DNA from: Kitagawia praeruptora
Taxonomy: Eukaryota > Streptophyta > Magnoliopsida > Apiales > Apiaceae
Length of the DNA stretch: 64,000 nt
Assembly (NCBI GenBank): GCA_037693485.1
Contig: CM075346.1
Span: 126,654,001-126,718,000 of the forward strand
Direction of reading: 5' to 3'
Shown: in pieces, positions 1 through 11,387 of the stretch
Layout: every line of letters starts with the position of its first letter
Position numbering within the stretch: the first letter of the stretch is position 1
Position numbers and translations under genes: made by a program
Notes under the pieces: model-generated
The model's input: the letters and a program-made list of their open reading frames with translations, nothing else
Told to the model about the DNA's origin: nothing
Database searches by the model: none

Positions 1-749
1 CTCACCTACAAAATAAATTTAATGCTCAAATTAAAAATCCCCAAATTTTTAAAAATTGAAATTAGGGTTTTTCATAATATTGAAAAAATTAAAAATCCCC
101 AAATTTTAGGGTTTATAATCTTAAATTAACAATAACCACACAACTCTAGCTTCAAATTCGAACGAGAACATGACTAATGAAGAAAACAAGAGAGCACTGA
201 GAGAACGAGAGAGATAGAGAGAGAAACAGGAGATAGAGAATACCTGGTTTAGAGAATCCACAGCAAGAGCGAGAAGATTTTAGAAAATTACTATAAATAT
301 CATACAAAAATAAAATTTTAGAGAACGAGAGAGAGAAAGAGAAGAGAGAACGAGAGAGAGAGAAGATGGAACAGAGAGATACCTGTTACGGAGTGAGAGA
401 GAGAGAGAGAGAGAAAATATTTTTTCTATTTTGTGTTAGAATAAAATTTAGACCGCCCCCAAAATTTTAGTTCCCCCCATTAAATTTTCCATTTCCCTCC
501 AATAAGATTTTCATTCCCCCCCCCCCCCCCCCCCCCCCCCCTTTTAACACTTTTTTTTTTGGTAATCTATGGTAACATCCTACAAGTGTTGCCTTTGCTA
601 ATAAAAATTATTTAAGGCAACATATGTTGACATCAATTGCAACATCGAAATACAGTGTTGGCTTTATACCAAAAATAAGCCATCTAAGACTACATTTTAC
701 ATGCCAACAGTGGTTTTAGGTGTTGGTAAAGACCATATATGGTGTAGTG
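1..749. mobile_element. CACTA (En/Spm-type) transposon, terminal part
   Basis: The plus strand ends with TATGGTGTAGTG at 749, which read in reverse is a CACTACACCATA terminus, the hallmark of CACTA elements. Inside it, from about 570 to 735, short motifs GTGTTGCC, GGCAACA, GCCAACA and TGTTGG recur in both orientations, as subterminal transposase-binding repeats do in this superfamily. The other end and any transposase lie beyond the left edge. Positions 180-420 are rich in GAGAGA and contain splice-donor-like sites on the minus strand, which could be an untranslated leader of the element. The 3-bp target duplication cannot be checked because the other end is missing. Confidence 0.7.
516..541. 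repeat. Poly-C homopolymer, 26 bases
   Basis: An uninterrupted run of C follows TTTTCATT inside the CACTA end. Runs of this length are rare in an AT-rich plant genome and are prone to length errors in sequencing. Confidence 0.95.
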
Positions 750-810
750 ACGGCTGGCGCCGCCTTGAAGTTGCAAATGAGGTTGCAAAGGTTGCAAAAC
801 GTATTTTTAA
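748..810. repeat. Relic of the TTGCAAC foldback family
   Basis: Just outside the CACTA terminus is AAGTTGCAAATGAGGTTGCA followed by further TTGCAA units. The same string occurs at about 60115-60135 in the large foldback element near 60 kb. The CACTA element seems to have inserted into an older copy of that family. Confidence 0.5.
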
Positions 811-954
811 AATTAAGAAAAGTATGGATGGTAATTTTAGAATTTTAGAAAGTTGGGCTTTATATTTTTAAAAACTCAATAGTTGACATGTGTAGTTTTG
901 AACTTATCCCTTCGGTTAATTATTAATATTATAATATTGTTATTTTATTTTAGT

Positions 955-2022
955 AAATAGAACCGCCCGTGATATAATTGAAAAAAGACAGATTTTAGTT
1001 AGAGAAAATAGAAAAGGTAATGTGAAAATTAAAAAGATAACATGTTTTAGGTGAAAAAGATAATTGATTAGTTTATAGTAATTATAATTTAATTTATGTT
1101 ATTTTATTAAATTAAATTGCTCATAGTGTCTTTAGATAGTAAGAAATTAATGTTGCCCGTGATATTTCTAGAAAAATAATTTTAATTATGAAATATAGAA
1201 AAAATGATATGTTTTAGCTGAAAAAGGTAATCGATATTTATTAGTATTATAATTTTATTATTTATTATTAAATAGAACCACCCGTGATATAATTGGAAAA
1301 AGAGATATTTTAGTTACAGAATAGAGAAAAGTTAACATGTTTTGGCTGAAAAATGTAATTGATTAGTTAATAGTAATTATAATATAATTATGTTATTTTA
1401 TTAAACAGAATTGTTCAAAGTATTTATAAGAAAGGAGAAATTTTAGTTAGATACAACATAAAAGATGTTGTGTTTAATATTATTATTTATTTTATTAAAT
1501 AGAACCACCCGTGATATAATTGGAAAAAGAGATATTTTAGTTACAGAACAGAGAAAATGTAACATGAATTGGTTGAAAAAGGTAATTGATTAATGAATAG
1601 TAATTATAATATAATTATGTTATTTTATTAAACAGAATTGCTCGTAATATTTATAATAAAGGAGAAATTTTAGTTAGATACAATATAAAAGATAATGTGT
1701 TTTACCTGAAAATGGAAATTAATTAATTAGTAAAAATTAAAAAAAAGTAATATAATCTAAAAATGTAAATTAATTAATTAATAGGATGAATTTTATCTGT
1801 AATTAAGTAAGGGTAAATAAGTAAATTCAATAGGTACCGTACCGACCAACCAAACTTTTAATGTTTTGGCTTTTATATAATAGTATAATATAAAAAAGTA
1901 AATTAATTAATTAATAGGATGAATTTTATCTGTAATTAAGTAAGGGTAAATAAGTAAATTCAACAGGTACCGTACCGACCAACCAAACTTTTAATGTTTC
2001 GGCTTTCATATAATAGTATAGA
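955..2022 (-). mobile_element. Degenerate Helitron-like block with internal repeats
   Basis: Two kinds of subunit alternate. One contains AGAACCACCCGTGATATAAT (about 960, 1268, 1500). The other contains ACAGAATTG followed by GGAGAAATTTTAGTTAGATA (about 1400, 1635). The right end is duplicated: 1765-1889 and 1898-2022 are near-identical, and each ends in TATAATAGTATA. Read on the minus strand, the last copy begins A|TCTATACTATTATATGAAAG, which has the TC start and A/T insertion site of Helitron 5' ends. No 3' hairpin-CTAG end was found, so the left border is uncertain. No coding capacity. Confidence 0.5.
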
Positions 2023-2209
2023 TTTATATTTGACTCTAATATAGATGGAAGTATGTAGGGAATGTAATACATGTTCAAATTAAACTTGTAAAACATTTAT
2101 GCAATTCAAATTTTATTTCATTTCTCTCAATCCAAAAAAATCATACTAACTAGAAGGAATACAAGAATTTAAAACAACAAAAAGAAGAGCAATTTAAAAG
2201 ACTAAGCTA

Positions 2210-2468
2210 CTCCCTCCGTCCCTTATTGTTCTTCTCATTTGAAATGTCGGGACTGTTCATAACATGAGACAAATTACTAATTTACGTCTATTCTATAAGA
2301 CCAAATATAGTCATGAGTGATCTTGTTGGATTCGTATTTATGAATACTTTAATACAATGAAGTTTTTAAATTTAAAACTAATACAAAATTAAAAATATTA
2401 ACAATTAAAAGTGTGCATTGGCAAACGTGTCCAAGGGAAATGGGAAAAGTTTTTAGGGACAGAGGGAG
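2210..2468. mobile_element. Stowaway MITE (Tc1/mariner)
   Basis: 259 bp bounded by CTCCCTCCGTCCC and GGGACAGAGGGAG and flanked on both sides by the TA duplication typical of Stowaway. The internal sequence, including GTGTGCATTGGCAAACGTGT, is shared with the copies at 12439 and 24707. Confidence 0.88.
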
Positions 2469-2530
2469 TAACATTTTAGATCTAACTCATAGTCATACAC
2501 CATCAAATAATCATCTATTCGCAACTTACC

Positions 2531-2798
2531 CATGGTTCTAAAAATCCCCGATTTAGCCGATTAATCCCCGATTAATCCTCTGTAAGCTAACCAACCGATT
2601 CGATTTTTGAAATCCGATTAATCCTGTGAATTTATTTAAAATAATATGTTTAATTGTAAATTAGACTAATATATTAAATATTATTATAATATCCGATTAG
2701 TACTCCGATTAATCCTTCCGATTAATCCCCAATTACCCGATTAATTTTAAATCGGTACCTCAACCGATTTATACCGATTACCGATTTTTACAACCATG
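2531..2798 (+). mobile_element. MITE, CATGGTT family, copy A
   Basis: About 268 bp starting CATGGTTCTAAAAATCCCCG and ending GATTTTTACAACCATG, so the termini are inverted repeats (CATGGTTSTAAAAATC). The interior is made of repeated CCGATTAATCC units around an AT-rich core containing TAATATATTAAATATTATTA. Four more copies lie at 14.1, 21.7, 23.7 and 24.4 kb. Confidence 0.8.
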
Positions 2799-4139
2799 AA
2801 CTTACCTGACAACCTAAACATAATTAAAGAAAACACATTGTAGGCAATTTTACTGTGCAAATCATTGGGTATGTTGTGGTGGGGAGGGCACCGCAATCTC
2901 ACCATTAAAATGGATAATCTTTTCACCTCTTGTGTGAAAAAAAGGTAGATATTTATTAAATATGTCTCAAATTAAGGGGTGCTTTTATGTTTATATCCAT
3001 TTTATTCATAATTTATAAATATGTCATATGGTTAAAATTTACCTCTTATTTAACTCATATACATATATTTATACATATATTTATATTTAATAAGACCAAA
3101 ATATCCCCTAATACATAATAATATCTATTTTCTTTCTTTCTCCCTCATCCCCCTCTCACCCTTCTATTCGGACGAACATCATCGCCACCGTCACATTCTC
3201 CTCCGAGCTCTGGCCCTGCAGGGGGCACCCTTTCTCATTGTATTCCAATATCGCAGGCAGTACCGTGAATAAGTTACCAACCGATAGTGACCTGTACAAG
3301 GCAAAACGCAATGAAGCTGTACACAAATATGTAATGTATGTGAATACGAATATTACTCTTTCCATTACATTTGGCACAATTTCACCTCTTGTTTTCTCAC
3401 AACTTTCTTCAATGTGTTCTCAGTTTGTTAGATTTAGAGAAGCAACTCTCAGCACTTTTCCCAGAGCCACAACTTATAAACAAGTTAATTCACAAATGTT
3501 GGTAGACATGTGGTGCCAATATTTTGTTCTGTTACCAGCCGAGCTTCTCAGTATTAAATTGTCTCTGAAAACTACACTAGAAACTAAATATATTATAATT
3601 ATTAATATGAGGACAAAATTGTCTTTTAAGAATGTGTAGTTAATTATTTAATCATGGTTACAACAAAAAATATGACAAAATAGGAAAATGGGATATATTT
3701 ATAATAACAAATAAAGATAGAACACAATTATAAATGACATTTTAAAATGGGACATATTAGAAAAAAAACCGAGGATGGATAACATCAATTGACTTTAAAC
3801 CTTGGTAATTCTTTATTCAAAAAGAAAACACATATATTTCAATTATAACTTAGAAACACATAAGTTAGATGAAATTATATCAGTACTTAACATTTACGGA
3901 GAAATTACTGCTATGTAAATGTGGTTGACAATTATAACTGCATAACTAAATGCCATTTGCAAATAACGCAAAGAATCAGTAGATTACTTCAGCAGACTAA
4001 AATTACCATACATTAAAACATTGGAAACATGATGAATGTACAGTTTCCCTTCATTTTCAGTCACCTAAATGTGGGGAAAAAATCACTAATAACAGAAGCA
4101 CACTAGGCATAACAAAATGGTGAAAACGCATATGTTTTT
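2799..4139. other. Intergenic, 3' side of the PLC gene
   Basis: No gene recognised. The part near 3800-4139 is probably the 3' untranslated region and terminator of the minus-strand PLC gene; AATAAAG on the minus strand near 3815 could be a polyadenylation signal. The stretch 3130-3640 is less AT-rich and has open frames on both strands (73 aa minus, 133 aa plus), but neither shows a recognisable domain or splice structure. It may be a decayed gene fragment. Confidence 0.4.
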
Positions 4140-7100
4140 CTATACAAACTGAAACCGCATAAGAAGCTTAACAGATTTATATTTCGAACCCTTTTTGTCA
4201 TAAAGTGGAACTGCTCGGATCCCAGGTCTCAGTTCTGTCACAGGGAAACATGTCTGCCCACCAAAGTCATCTTTTTCGGACAAGTCATACTCTTGAACAA
4301 CTATTTGAAGCAAAGCTAGCTCTGGTACTGTCAAAGGAAACTCAAATTCTTCATCCCAAGTAGGAGTCCAATCATCCTCAATAATTTTTGTTCGATGATT
4401 TGCTATATCTGCTGGCACTCCAACTATACGAACCTGAATATTTAAATTTGTCAGCCTAATTAATATTTACAATGTTAACTAGCTTCATAAGAACCTCTAC
4501 TTGAAATATTTGTTTCCTATGTCATTTAAAATATTGATTACGCTAGTGTATGCAACTACCAATGAGTACATCCAGCCATCAGTATCTAAAGTACAGTTGT
4601 AAACAATATATCTGATTCCTACTTAGATTCACATGGTGCATTAAAATGAAGTTTCTCAAGACTTTACTTGAATGTTAGTTCAACTCTAAAATGCACGATA
4701 TTCCAGTGACTACTCTCATTACTAATATTTCCAGGGTTAAAAAAATATAATCAAGTGTTTTATGAGCATCGAACATGAGAAACAAATTATGCAAGCATAT
4801 AATGATCTGATTGTTCTCCATATATATGTCACTCAAATTAGAAACACAAACGCATTAATATTTTACAGCAAAAGGTTTAAAAAAATTTCTAAGCAAAGGC
4901 TAGGATCAATATATCAGGTTCTCTTCAGGCAATACAGTACATATACAAGATATCCAGTTTTGGATTACAGATTGACCATTTAAGTAGCAATTGCAAACTT
5001 GTACTAATGCATACCGACCTTTGTGTAAAAATCTGGTGGGGAGTACGCATCAAAGTGTGTGTGGCTGAAATCGAGACGCCATCCATCCCCTGAGTATACT
5101 TTTACCTATCAAATGTTTGACTTTTGTAAAGTAATTATTGTCAGCTGAAAGAAATTCTCAATGAAAACTAGTATTCACCCACCTTTAAAGTTTTCTTTAT
5201 AGGCAATTTTGCTTTGGGATCAAATACCTCATTTGGGGCTGTCTTCATAAGAAGTTTAGGCTTTTTCACATAACCACAACCACCATTAGCTCTAAACATT
5301 CCATGCATTAACCACAATGATCTACCATATCCCTGTAAAACAACATTGTACAAAGATGACGGTTGGGGAAAAACAATATTAATCTATTTCTTCTATATTC
5401 TTTCTCCTCTTTGTTTTATCGATGTCTAGCTATAACATAATGGTAAGAAAGTTTAAAACTTATGAATAAAGAAGATATAGTGTCACTTGCAAGTAATCAG
5501 TCTACATCTAGGCAGCACGATTCTAGAAAAACGAAACTTTGTGGCACATATTTAATATAGGTAGTTGCCCAGTCTATAGAAACCAACGCAAGTCTTCATT
5601 TGCATGAAGCATAAGAAATCAATTTCATGAATCAGTAATTATCCTATTATAAGAACTATGATTTATTTTTCATACTTTGTTAATATAATTTATGATTAAA
5701 ATTAAATTCAGATTCTAAATGACATGTTAAATTTTACTATGGAGAACTAAACAATACATAATGACATTAAATCTGTACATAGAGATATTATATATCCAGG
5801 TACCCCGACTTCAAAACTAACCTGCATATTGAATGCAACCATCTGGGCTCCGACCATCCACCCAGTTAGTGGCCTAAAATTTGAGGATGTTACACGAGTT
5901 CCCTTTGGGTATACCCTCACTAAATTTTTTTGGGTAAACCTAAAATATAGCCCATGTTCAGATAGATAAGACGAAACATGAATGATAAATTAATTATGTT
6001 CTTCGTGAAGAAAACTAATACAACAAGTCAACAACTTACAGTTACCTAACTATATCAGTTCCATAACATTCAGCTGCTCTTGCAAGTTCTTGTTCACTTA
6101 AACTAAGACGCCTAACCTTATCAACTCCAACTATTAGAGTCCTCCTTAATCCATCCTTCGGTTTATCTGCATGAATTGCAATGAGATGTTTGTATGCTGA
6201 TGCTGTGAGTTGGAATTTGTTGCCATCATCATCCACACTAGCTTGATCCTCGCCGGTCTGCAATAAAACTAAGTTAAAAGGAACAATATCTCATAATAAT
6301 AACGGGTTAAATATCAAATTGGTCACTTTACTCATCAATTTTAATTGGGGTATCATTTGAATCACTAAACTCATAATAAATATTAAATAGATACCTCTAA
6401 ATATGTATTCGAAAAGTTATATCTCTGAATATGTGTTGGAAAAGTAAAATTAATCTTTTATTGAGTTGTACACATTTTTTTGAATGCTACCGTAGTCAAA
6501 TGAAAAGTTGTGAATTCTAATATTTTAGATAATATATTTAGATTTTAAAAAAGTTATTTACTATTTCTTTTTAATTTTATAGTTATTTTATCTAATTTAA
6601 TAAAAAATAAATAGTAAATAACTTTTTTTAAAATCTAAATATATGATCTGAAATACTAGAATTCAACGACTTTTCATTTGGTTTTGGTAGCATTAAAATA
6701 AATGTGTAGAACTCAACAAAAGATTACTTTTACATGTCGAACACATATTAAGAGGTATTTATTTGATATTTATTATTACTTTATTGATTCAAATGATACT
6801 CCATTAAGATCGATGAGTGAAGTGATATGTCGTCTGCACTTGAGTGACCAATTTAATATTTAACCCGAATAATAACCGGATATTGCAGTCTTATTTCTAT
6901 GCTCACCCATTCACCAACATCAAGAAGTGAAGAAAGAGGCTTGTGTCCAGTTAGCACAAGCTGGCGAGGTTGTTTGGCGTTAACAAGGTGACCACGAGGA
7001 CTGCTTTCATTCTTATCAACATCCCAAGTTCCAGGTGCAAGACTATGTTCTTTTTCTGGTGTTTCATTCTGCTTAGGATGTTTCTTCACTATACTGTTGT

Positions 7101-10100
7101 CCTTCGAATGTTTAACAGGTTCCCCAAGCTGGTCCGATTGGTGAATATCTGTATTGCAATCTTCCAAATGTTTATAAGTTGCCCCAAGTTGGCTAGATAT
7201 TTGGTTATCAACATTACGAACTTCAATATATTTATCAGTTTTCTCTAAATTGTTGGATTTATGGTTGTCCATGCCACAATCGTCAGCATGTTCATCACTT
7301 TTCCCCAGCTCACTAGATTTATTACATTCTGCAATCCCACCTTCATTAAGTTCATCAGCTGCCCCAAGCAGGCTAGATTTGTTGCATTCTGATGTCCCTA
7401 CTTTATCATTTTCATCAGCATCCCCAGGCTGACAAGATCTATTGCATTCTGATATCTTGTCTTTATCATGTTCATCAGGTGCGTCGACCTGCATTGATGT
7501 TTCGTGGTCTAAACTGCAGTCTTCAGCAAATTCATTAGACGTCCCACGCTGGAATCACATGATTAAGAGAAATTTAAATCTTCAGCATCCTTATTACTAA
7601 TACTTATATTAGATTAAGGAAATTCACTTATAAAAAGTGAGTATGAAATACTTTACAATTGCTCACCTGGTCAGGTGTTTGATTTGCAAACTGACACTTA
7701 TATCCTGGTGTCCCTTGCTGGGATATTGTCTGACTGCCTGAATCATCTACATCACTATCGCTCTCACTCTCCTATAGATCATATCAATTCTAAAATGTGA
7801 AACTCAAAAAAAAAAATAAGGGATGAAAAAATGTATAAAATCGAGTTTTTTTAATCTCACCGTGTGGCCATCTGTTCGTATTGCATCCACATGCTTAATT
7901 TCATATTCTTCAACCTGGCGAGATGTTTGAAAATAATAATTAAATGATAGATAATTTACAGTTAAATAGATAAAAATGTATTTACTTCTTAGCTCACCCC
8001 TTGTGTATCATTCTCATTACACAACTCCTCTGTTGTTGTCTCTTTTTTAACTGGGGAAGCAGTATCCTTCTCTTTTTTTATCGGTGAAGCATAATCCTTC
8101 TCTGATTTTACTGGGGAAGCAGTATCCTTTTCTTTTGAATTTTTTGATTCAAGGTACTCTTTTGGTGGTTTGGTCGAAAGTATAATATGATGTTTCAATT
8201 CTTCAGGAGAAGGGAATTCATGGAAGCATCCTGGCTCAGGATAATAGAGAAGTTCTCCAAAAATTTGAATTGCCATCTGAAAGTGGATCAGTACTTGTAA
8301 TATATTAAAGATTAAAATCAAGACAAATTTTCTTTAAGATGAATTTATTTTAAGTACCAATAGCTAACCTCTGCAACTTTAGCCCGAAGGCTTGGATTAA
8401 GGTGGTCCTCTAAAGTGACTATAACAGGATAAGGAGATTTGACAAATGCATGCTGTTTGATAGACTGGAAGCATTTGTCGAGCCTCACCGGAGTAGTTAG
8501 GGTCCTACAATCATAAAAATCCAGTTACTACAAACAACTAAAATGAAACGGATAAACAAACTACTTCAAATTTAACATTGATCTCCTTTTAGATTATAAC
8601 GTACGAAAATTGTTGAGACCATATCATATGACATCAGTTACCATACTTTTGGATCAGTGTTTAAGCCATACCATAGAATTTTTAAAGTTCTGATAATTAA
8701 TTTCATTTGTGAAACTTTTGTTTATCAACATTGATTTCTTCAACGTAAATTTCATTCATTTAGCGGACTAATACATAATTGAACTAACGTCATAGTAAAT
8801 AATCTTCTACCTTTATTTGTCTAACAGAATTCACAGACTTTCAACTAAAGCAAACTTACAAAGTGGGAAATTAAGAGTACCTCCCATGAAGAACGTGGAT
8901 ATCATCTTTTGTTGAATTTGGCCATAAATCAAGTTCTATTCCCCTCACACCTCGTTCAAGAGCATTTATAATCGGAATATCACTACAATCACTACTTAGC
9001 TGGTTTCCCGTTAGGTAAGAATTGTGTCCGGTGTATATGAAATAGTGTTGCAACGGAGCAGTCATATCTTGGTGTACCTAGAACAATAAAACTTGTCAGA
9101 AATCATGTACTTATCTAGTATTCTCTAAAGGGGTCCGGTCTGTGGCAAACGGTTGCCACAGACCCCTTATTTAGCATACTATTTCAGAGCCGTTGGATCA
9201 ACTTCAGAGCCGTTGGATCGTTGATCCAACGGCTCTGATTTAAAAAAAAAATTCGCACCGTACCGCATAAACTTTATGCGGTACGGAGTAATTACCAAAA
9301 TGTCCCTACTGTTCACGTACCGCAGAAACTTTCTGCGGCACGGTGAACAGTAGATTTTTTATGTGAAAACAGGGGGCATTTTGGTAATTACTCCGTACCG
9401 CATAAAGTTTATGCGGTACGGTATTGTTTTTTTTTAAATAACAGCCGTTGGATCAACCATCCAACGATCCAGAAATAGTATGTTGAATAAGAGGTCCCTG
9501 ACATACGTTTGCCAGGGACCGGGAGCCTTCTCTAAATAACTTACATATCATAAATACAAGACAAAGAACAAACAAGAAAGTGCACTTCAGTCTGTTGACT
9601 GCATGGTAAAATATACGGGCCAATCAAAAAGAAAAAGAGATCTTAATACGGGAATTTTGTGATATTTCGTCAAGATATAGCAAGGTCAAGATGATAATGT
9701 AGTTTAATTACTAAACAATGCAGTGTAGAACATGAGATAAGATTGGAAAGTAATCTGAATTTCACAAACATTTAAGATTGGAAAGTAATCTGAATTTCAC
9801 AAGCTGTTAATTCTTCAATAAATTCGAACATCTATTTCTGATGAGATGCAACTGAAAGCTAACAATCACGAATTGATAAAGAACAATACTAAAAGATCCT
9901 TTGTGTTGCTCTTCCAAGCTAAGTACAGTGAGTATCTCAAGGCTGGGAATTTCAATGTTTAACACGATTCAAAATATACCTAAAATAAATGGAAACATAA
10001 CCCGAAATTGACACCTGAGCCAAGATAATCCAAGATAACTTGTTTGCTATTTAAAGATATTCAAATTTTTATAAACTTGTATATCCAATGTGATCCATTT

Positions 10101-10604
10101 TGCAGGAATAGATTTATTTCATTTTGCTCTTTTAAATTATACTATTCAAAAACATAAGTGGATTACGAACACACATAAATTCGGAAATGGCAAAGAATTT
10201 AATGAACAATTTGCGATTTTTTTTTACTTTTTAACCAATGCAATCAGAAAAATTAAAATTTGAGAGAAATTATTGACCTGCGAACCTATCGGAGTATTGA
10301 GTTCATCATGGAAGAGAAAGAATAAAAAATCATCGACATCAAGTGTATGTCGAGTATATTTAACCAAGTGGTGCCGTTGATTTAAAACCTGTTGCAACAA
10401 TTCCTCTGCATCCGTAATGGTAAAATTTACTTGTCCTTGATATTCAACCAAGAATCTTAAAAGTTGATCGGACGACAATTGAGACCCGCCACCGGAATAA
10501 ACATTAAATGCTTCTAAAACGTCCGGTGGTGGGCCGACCTCGGTCATTTTAAACTTCCGATTAAAACAACCAAACATCTTGTAGTAATTGTAGCTCCCCG
10601 CCAT
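4140..10604 (-). CDS. PLC: Phosphoinositide-specific phospholipase C with expanded X-Y linker
   Basis: Hydrolyses phosphatidylinositol phosphates to diacylglycerol and a soluble inositol phosphate, at membranes and Ca2+-dependently in this family. Twelve exons on the minus strand: 10604-10278, 9077-8881, 8504-8369, 8276-7998, 7914-7861, 7771-7667, 7548-6907, 6257-6046, 5939-5822, 5332-5183, 5105-5019, 4433-4140. All junctions are GT-AG, frames join, and the total is 2601 nt (866 aa). Exon 1 has an EF-hand-like N-terminal lobe. Exons 2-4 hold the X domain with GHNSYLTGNQ, GIELDLWPN, HVLHGR and VTLEDH, so both catalytic His and the acidic Ca2+ ligands are present. Exons 8-10 hold the Y domain (KVRRLSLSEQ, GWMVGAQMVAFNMQGYGRSL). 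Exons 10-12 hold the C2 domain. Typical plant PLCs are about 550-610 aa; the excess lies in the X-Y linker. The ATG at 10604 was chosen because it is the first in frame; a second lies at MFGCF, 9 codons on. Confidence 0.93.
6303..6867. mobile_element. Long-TIR MITE (Mutator-like) filling PLC intron 7
   Basis: A 565-bp near-complete palindrome beginning CGGGTTAAATATCAAATTGG and ending with the inverse (AATTTAATATTTAACCCG), flanked by an 8-bp duplication AATAATAA (6295-6302 and 6868-6875). The arms match over roughly 250 bp with indels. It occupies all but about 85 bp of the 649-bp intron 7 (6258-6906). Confidence 0.8.
6907..8140 (-). repeat. Repeat-rich acidic linker region of PLC (exons 4-7)
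   Basis: The end of exon 4 encodes three copies of a 10-residue unit like EKDTASPVKK. Exons 5 and 6 add acidic Ser/Asp-rich sequence (ESESDSDVDDSGS). Exon 7 (642 nt) encodes about seven to eight degenerate 20-residue repeats; examples are ADELNEGGIAECNKSSELGK and SDEHADDCGMDNHKSNNLEK. The unit period is 60 bp. Exons 5, 6 and 7 are 54, 105 and 642 nt, each a multiple of three with phase 0 at both ends, so skipping any of them keeps the frame. It is coding, since both flanking exons join in frame and no stop interrupts it. Function of the repeats is unknown. Confidence 0.85.
9130..9527. mobile_element. Mutator-like MITE in PLC intron 1
   Basis: 398 bp with long inverted termini. The left end GGGGTCCGGTCTGTGGCAAA matches the inverted right end GGCTCCCGGTCCCTGGCAAA and continues through CTTATTTAGCATACTATTTC. 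A 9-bp duplication TTCTCTAAA flanks it (9121-9129, 9528-9536), the size expected for Mutator transposase. Nested inside are GC-richer palindromes (CCGTACCGCATAAACTTTAT and its inverse), so the whole element can fold into branched hairpins. Confidence 0.88.
9741..9805. repeat. Short tandem duplication in PLC intron 1
   Basis: GATTGGAAAGTAATCTGAAT plus TTCACAA occurs twice in direct orientation, 34 bp apart (about 9741 and 9775). It looks like a simple replication-slippage duplication. Confidence 0.8.
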
Positions 10605-11373
10605 ATTAACCAACAATTCGAATATGCGACCTTCTACATATACAAAAAATTATTGCATGCCTATCATTTATGTATCATGTACATCTATTAGGTGCATGTA
10701 TGCCTCGTGTATGATAATGTAGGTATATGATTGCGTATTGAGAGTTTTGTAATCAACATAGATGAAATTTGCAGTGTAAATTTAAGATTTGCAGGGTGAA
10801 AGGTGAATTGATTTTGTGAGGAGAGGGAAAAAGCGAGAACAATTTTTTTTTTTTTTTTTGTAAAAGTGGATTATGGTGAAATTTTCATTTTCGAGTTCTT
10901 TGGAGGGAGAGAGGCTACGAGGTTTTGAAGGAAATGATGACCAAAATATGAACATGTTAATGTTAATTCTGGGTCCATGCAATTATGCGATTCCCTGGAT
11001 TTAATCATAAGGGGTTATTTATTTATTTATTTTTAAATTAATCTGTAGAAGTCTTTTATAATTGTTTACAATAAAACTGAAGGGATGATGAGAGGTCAGA
11101 GGAGTAGCAAAAGTGACAACAACTGCCTGAAGAGGCGATTATTAGAATGGGAAATTTAAGATTGGGCTTGATTTTGATTTCTTTTGATTGTTTTGGGCTA
11201 ATCTTAGTGTTTTAGCCTCCGAAATCTTTGTGGACCTGTGCTGATTTTATGTTATCCTGGTGGGTTACCAAAATAGTCCAAAATTATGTAGAAATAAGAA
11301 AAATAAAACAAAAGCGTTAAAAAAAGTAAAATAAAACAAAAGTGTGACAAATTATCATTTTAAACTTGTGATT
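10605..11373 (-). promoter_or_regulatory. Probable 5' leader and promoter region of PLC
   Basis: This 770-bp stretch lies upstream of the PLC start on the minus strand. Its minus strand is pyrimidine-rich around 10920-10780 (CCTCTCTCCCTCC, CTTTTTCCCTCTCC), as many plant 5' leaders are. No TATA box or start site can be fixed from sequence alone. No other gene was seen. Confidence 0.3.
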
Positions 11374-11387
11374 AATCCTTCGTGTTT

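Noticed and set aside
3156..3639. Overlapping frames of 73 and 133 aa
   Set aside because: Opposite strands overlap, no recognisable domain, no splice or promoter evidence; listed only as possible relic.
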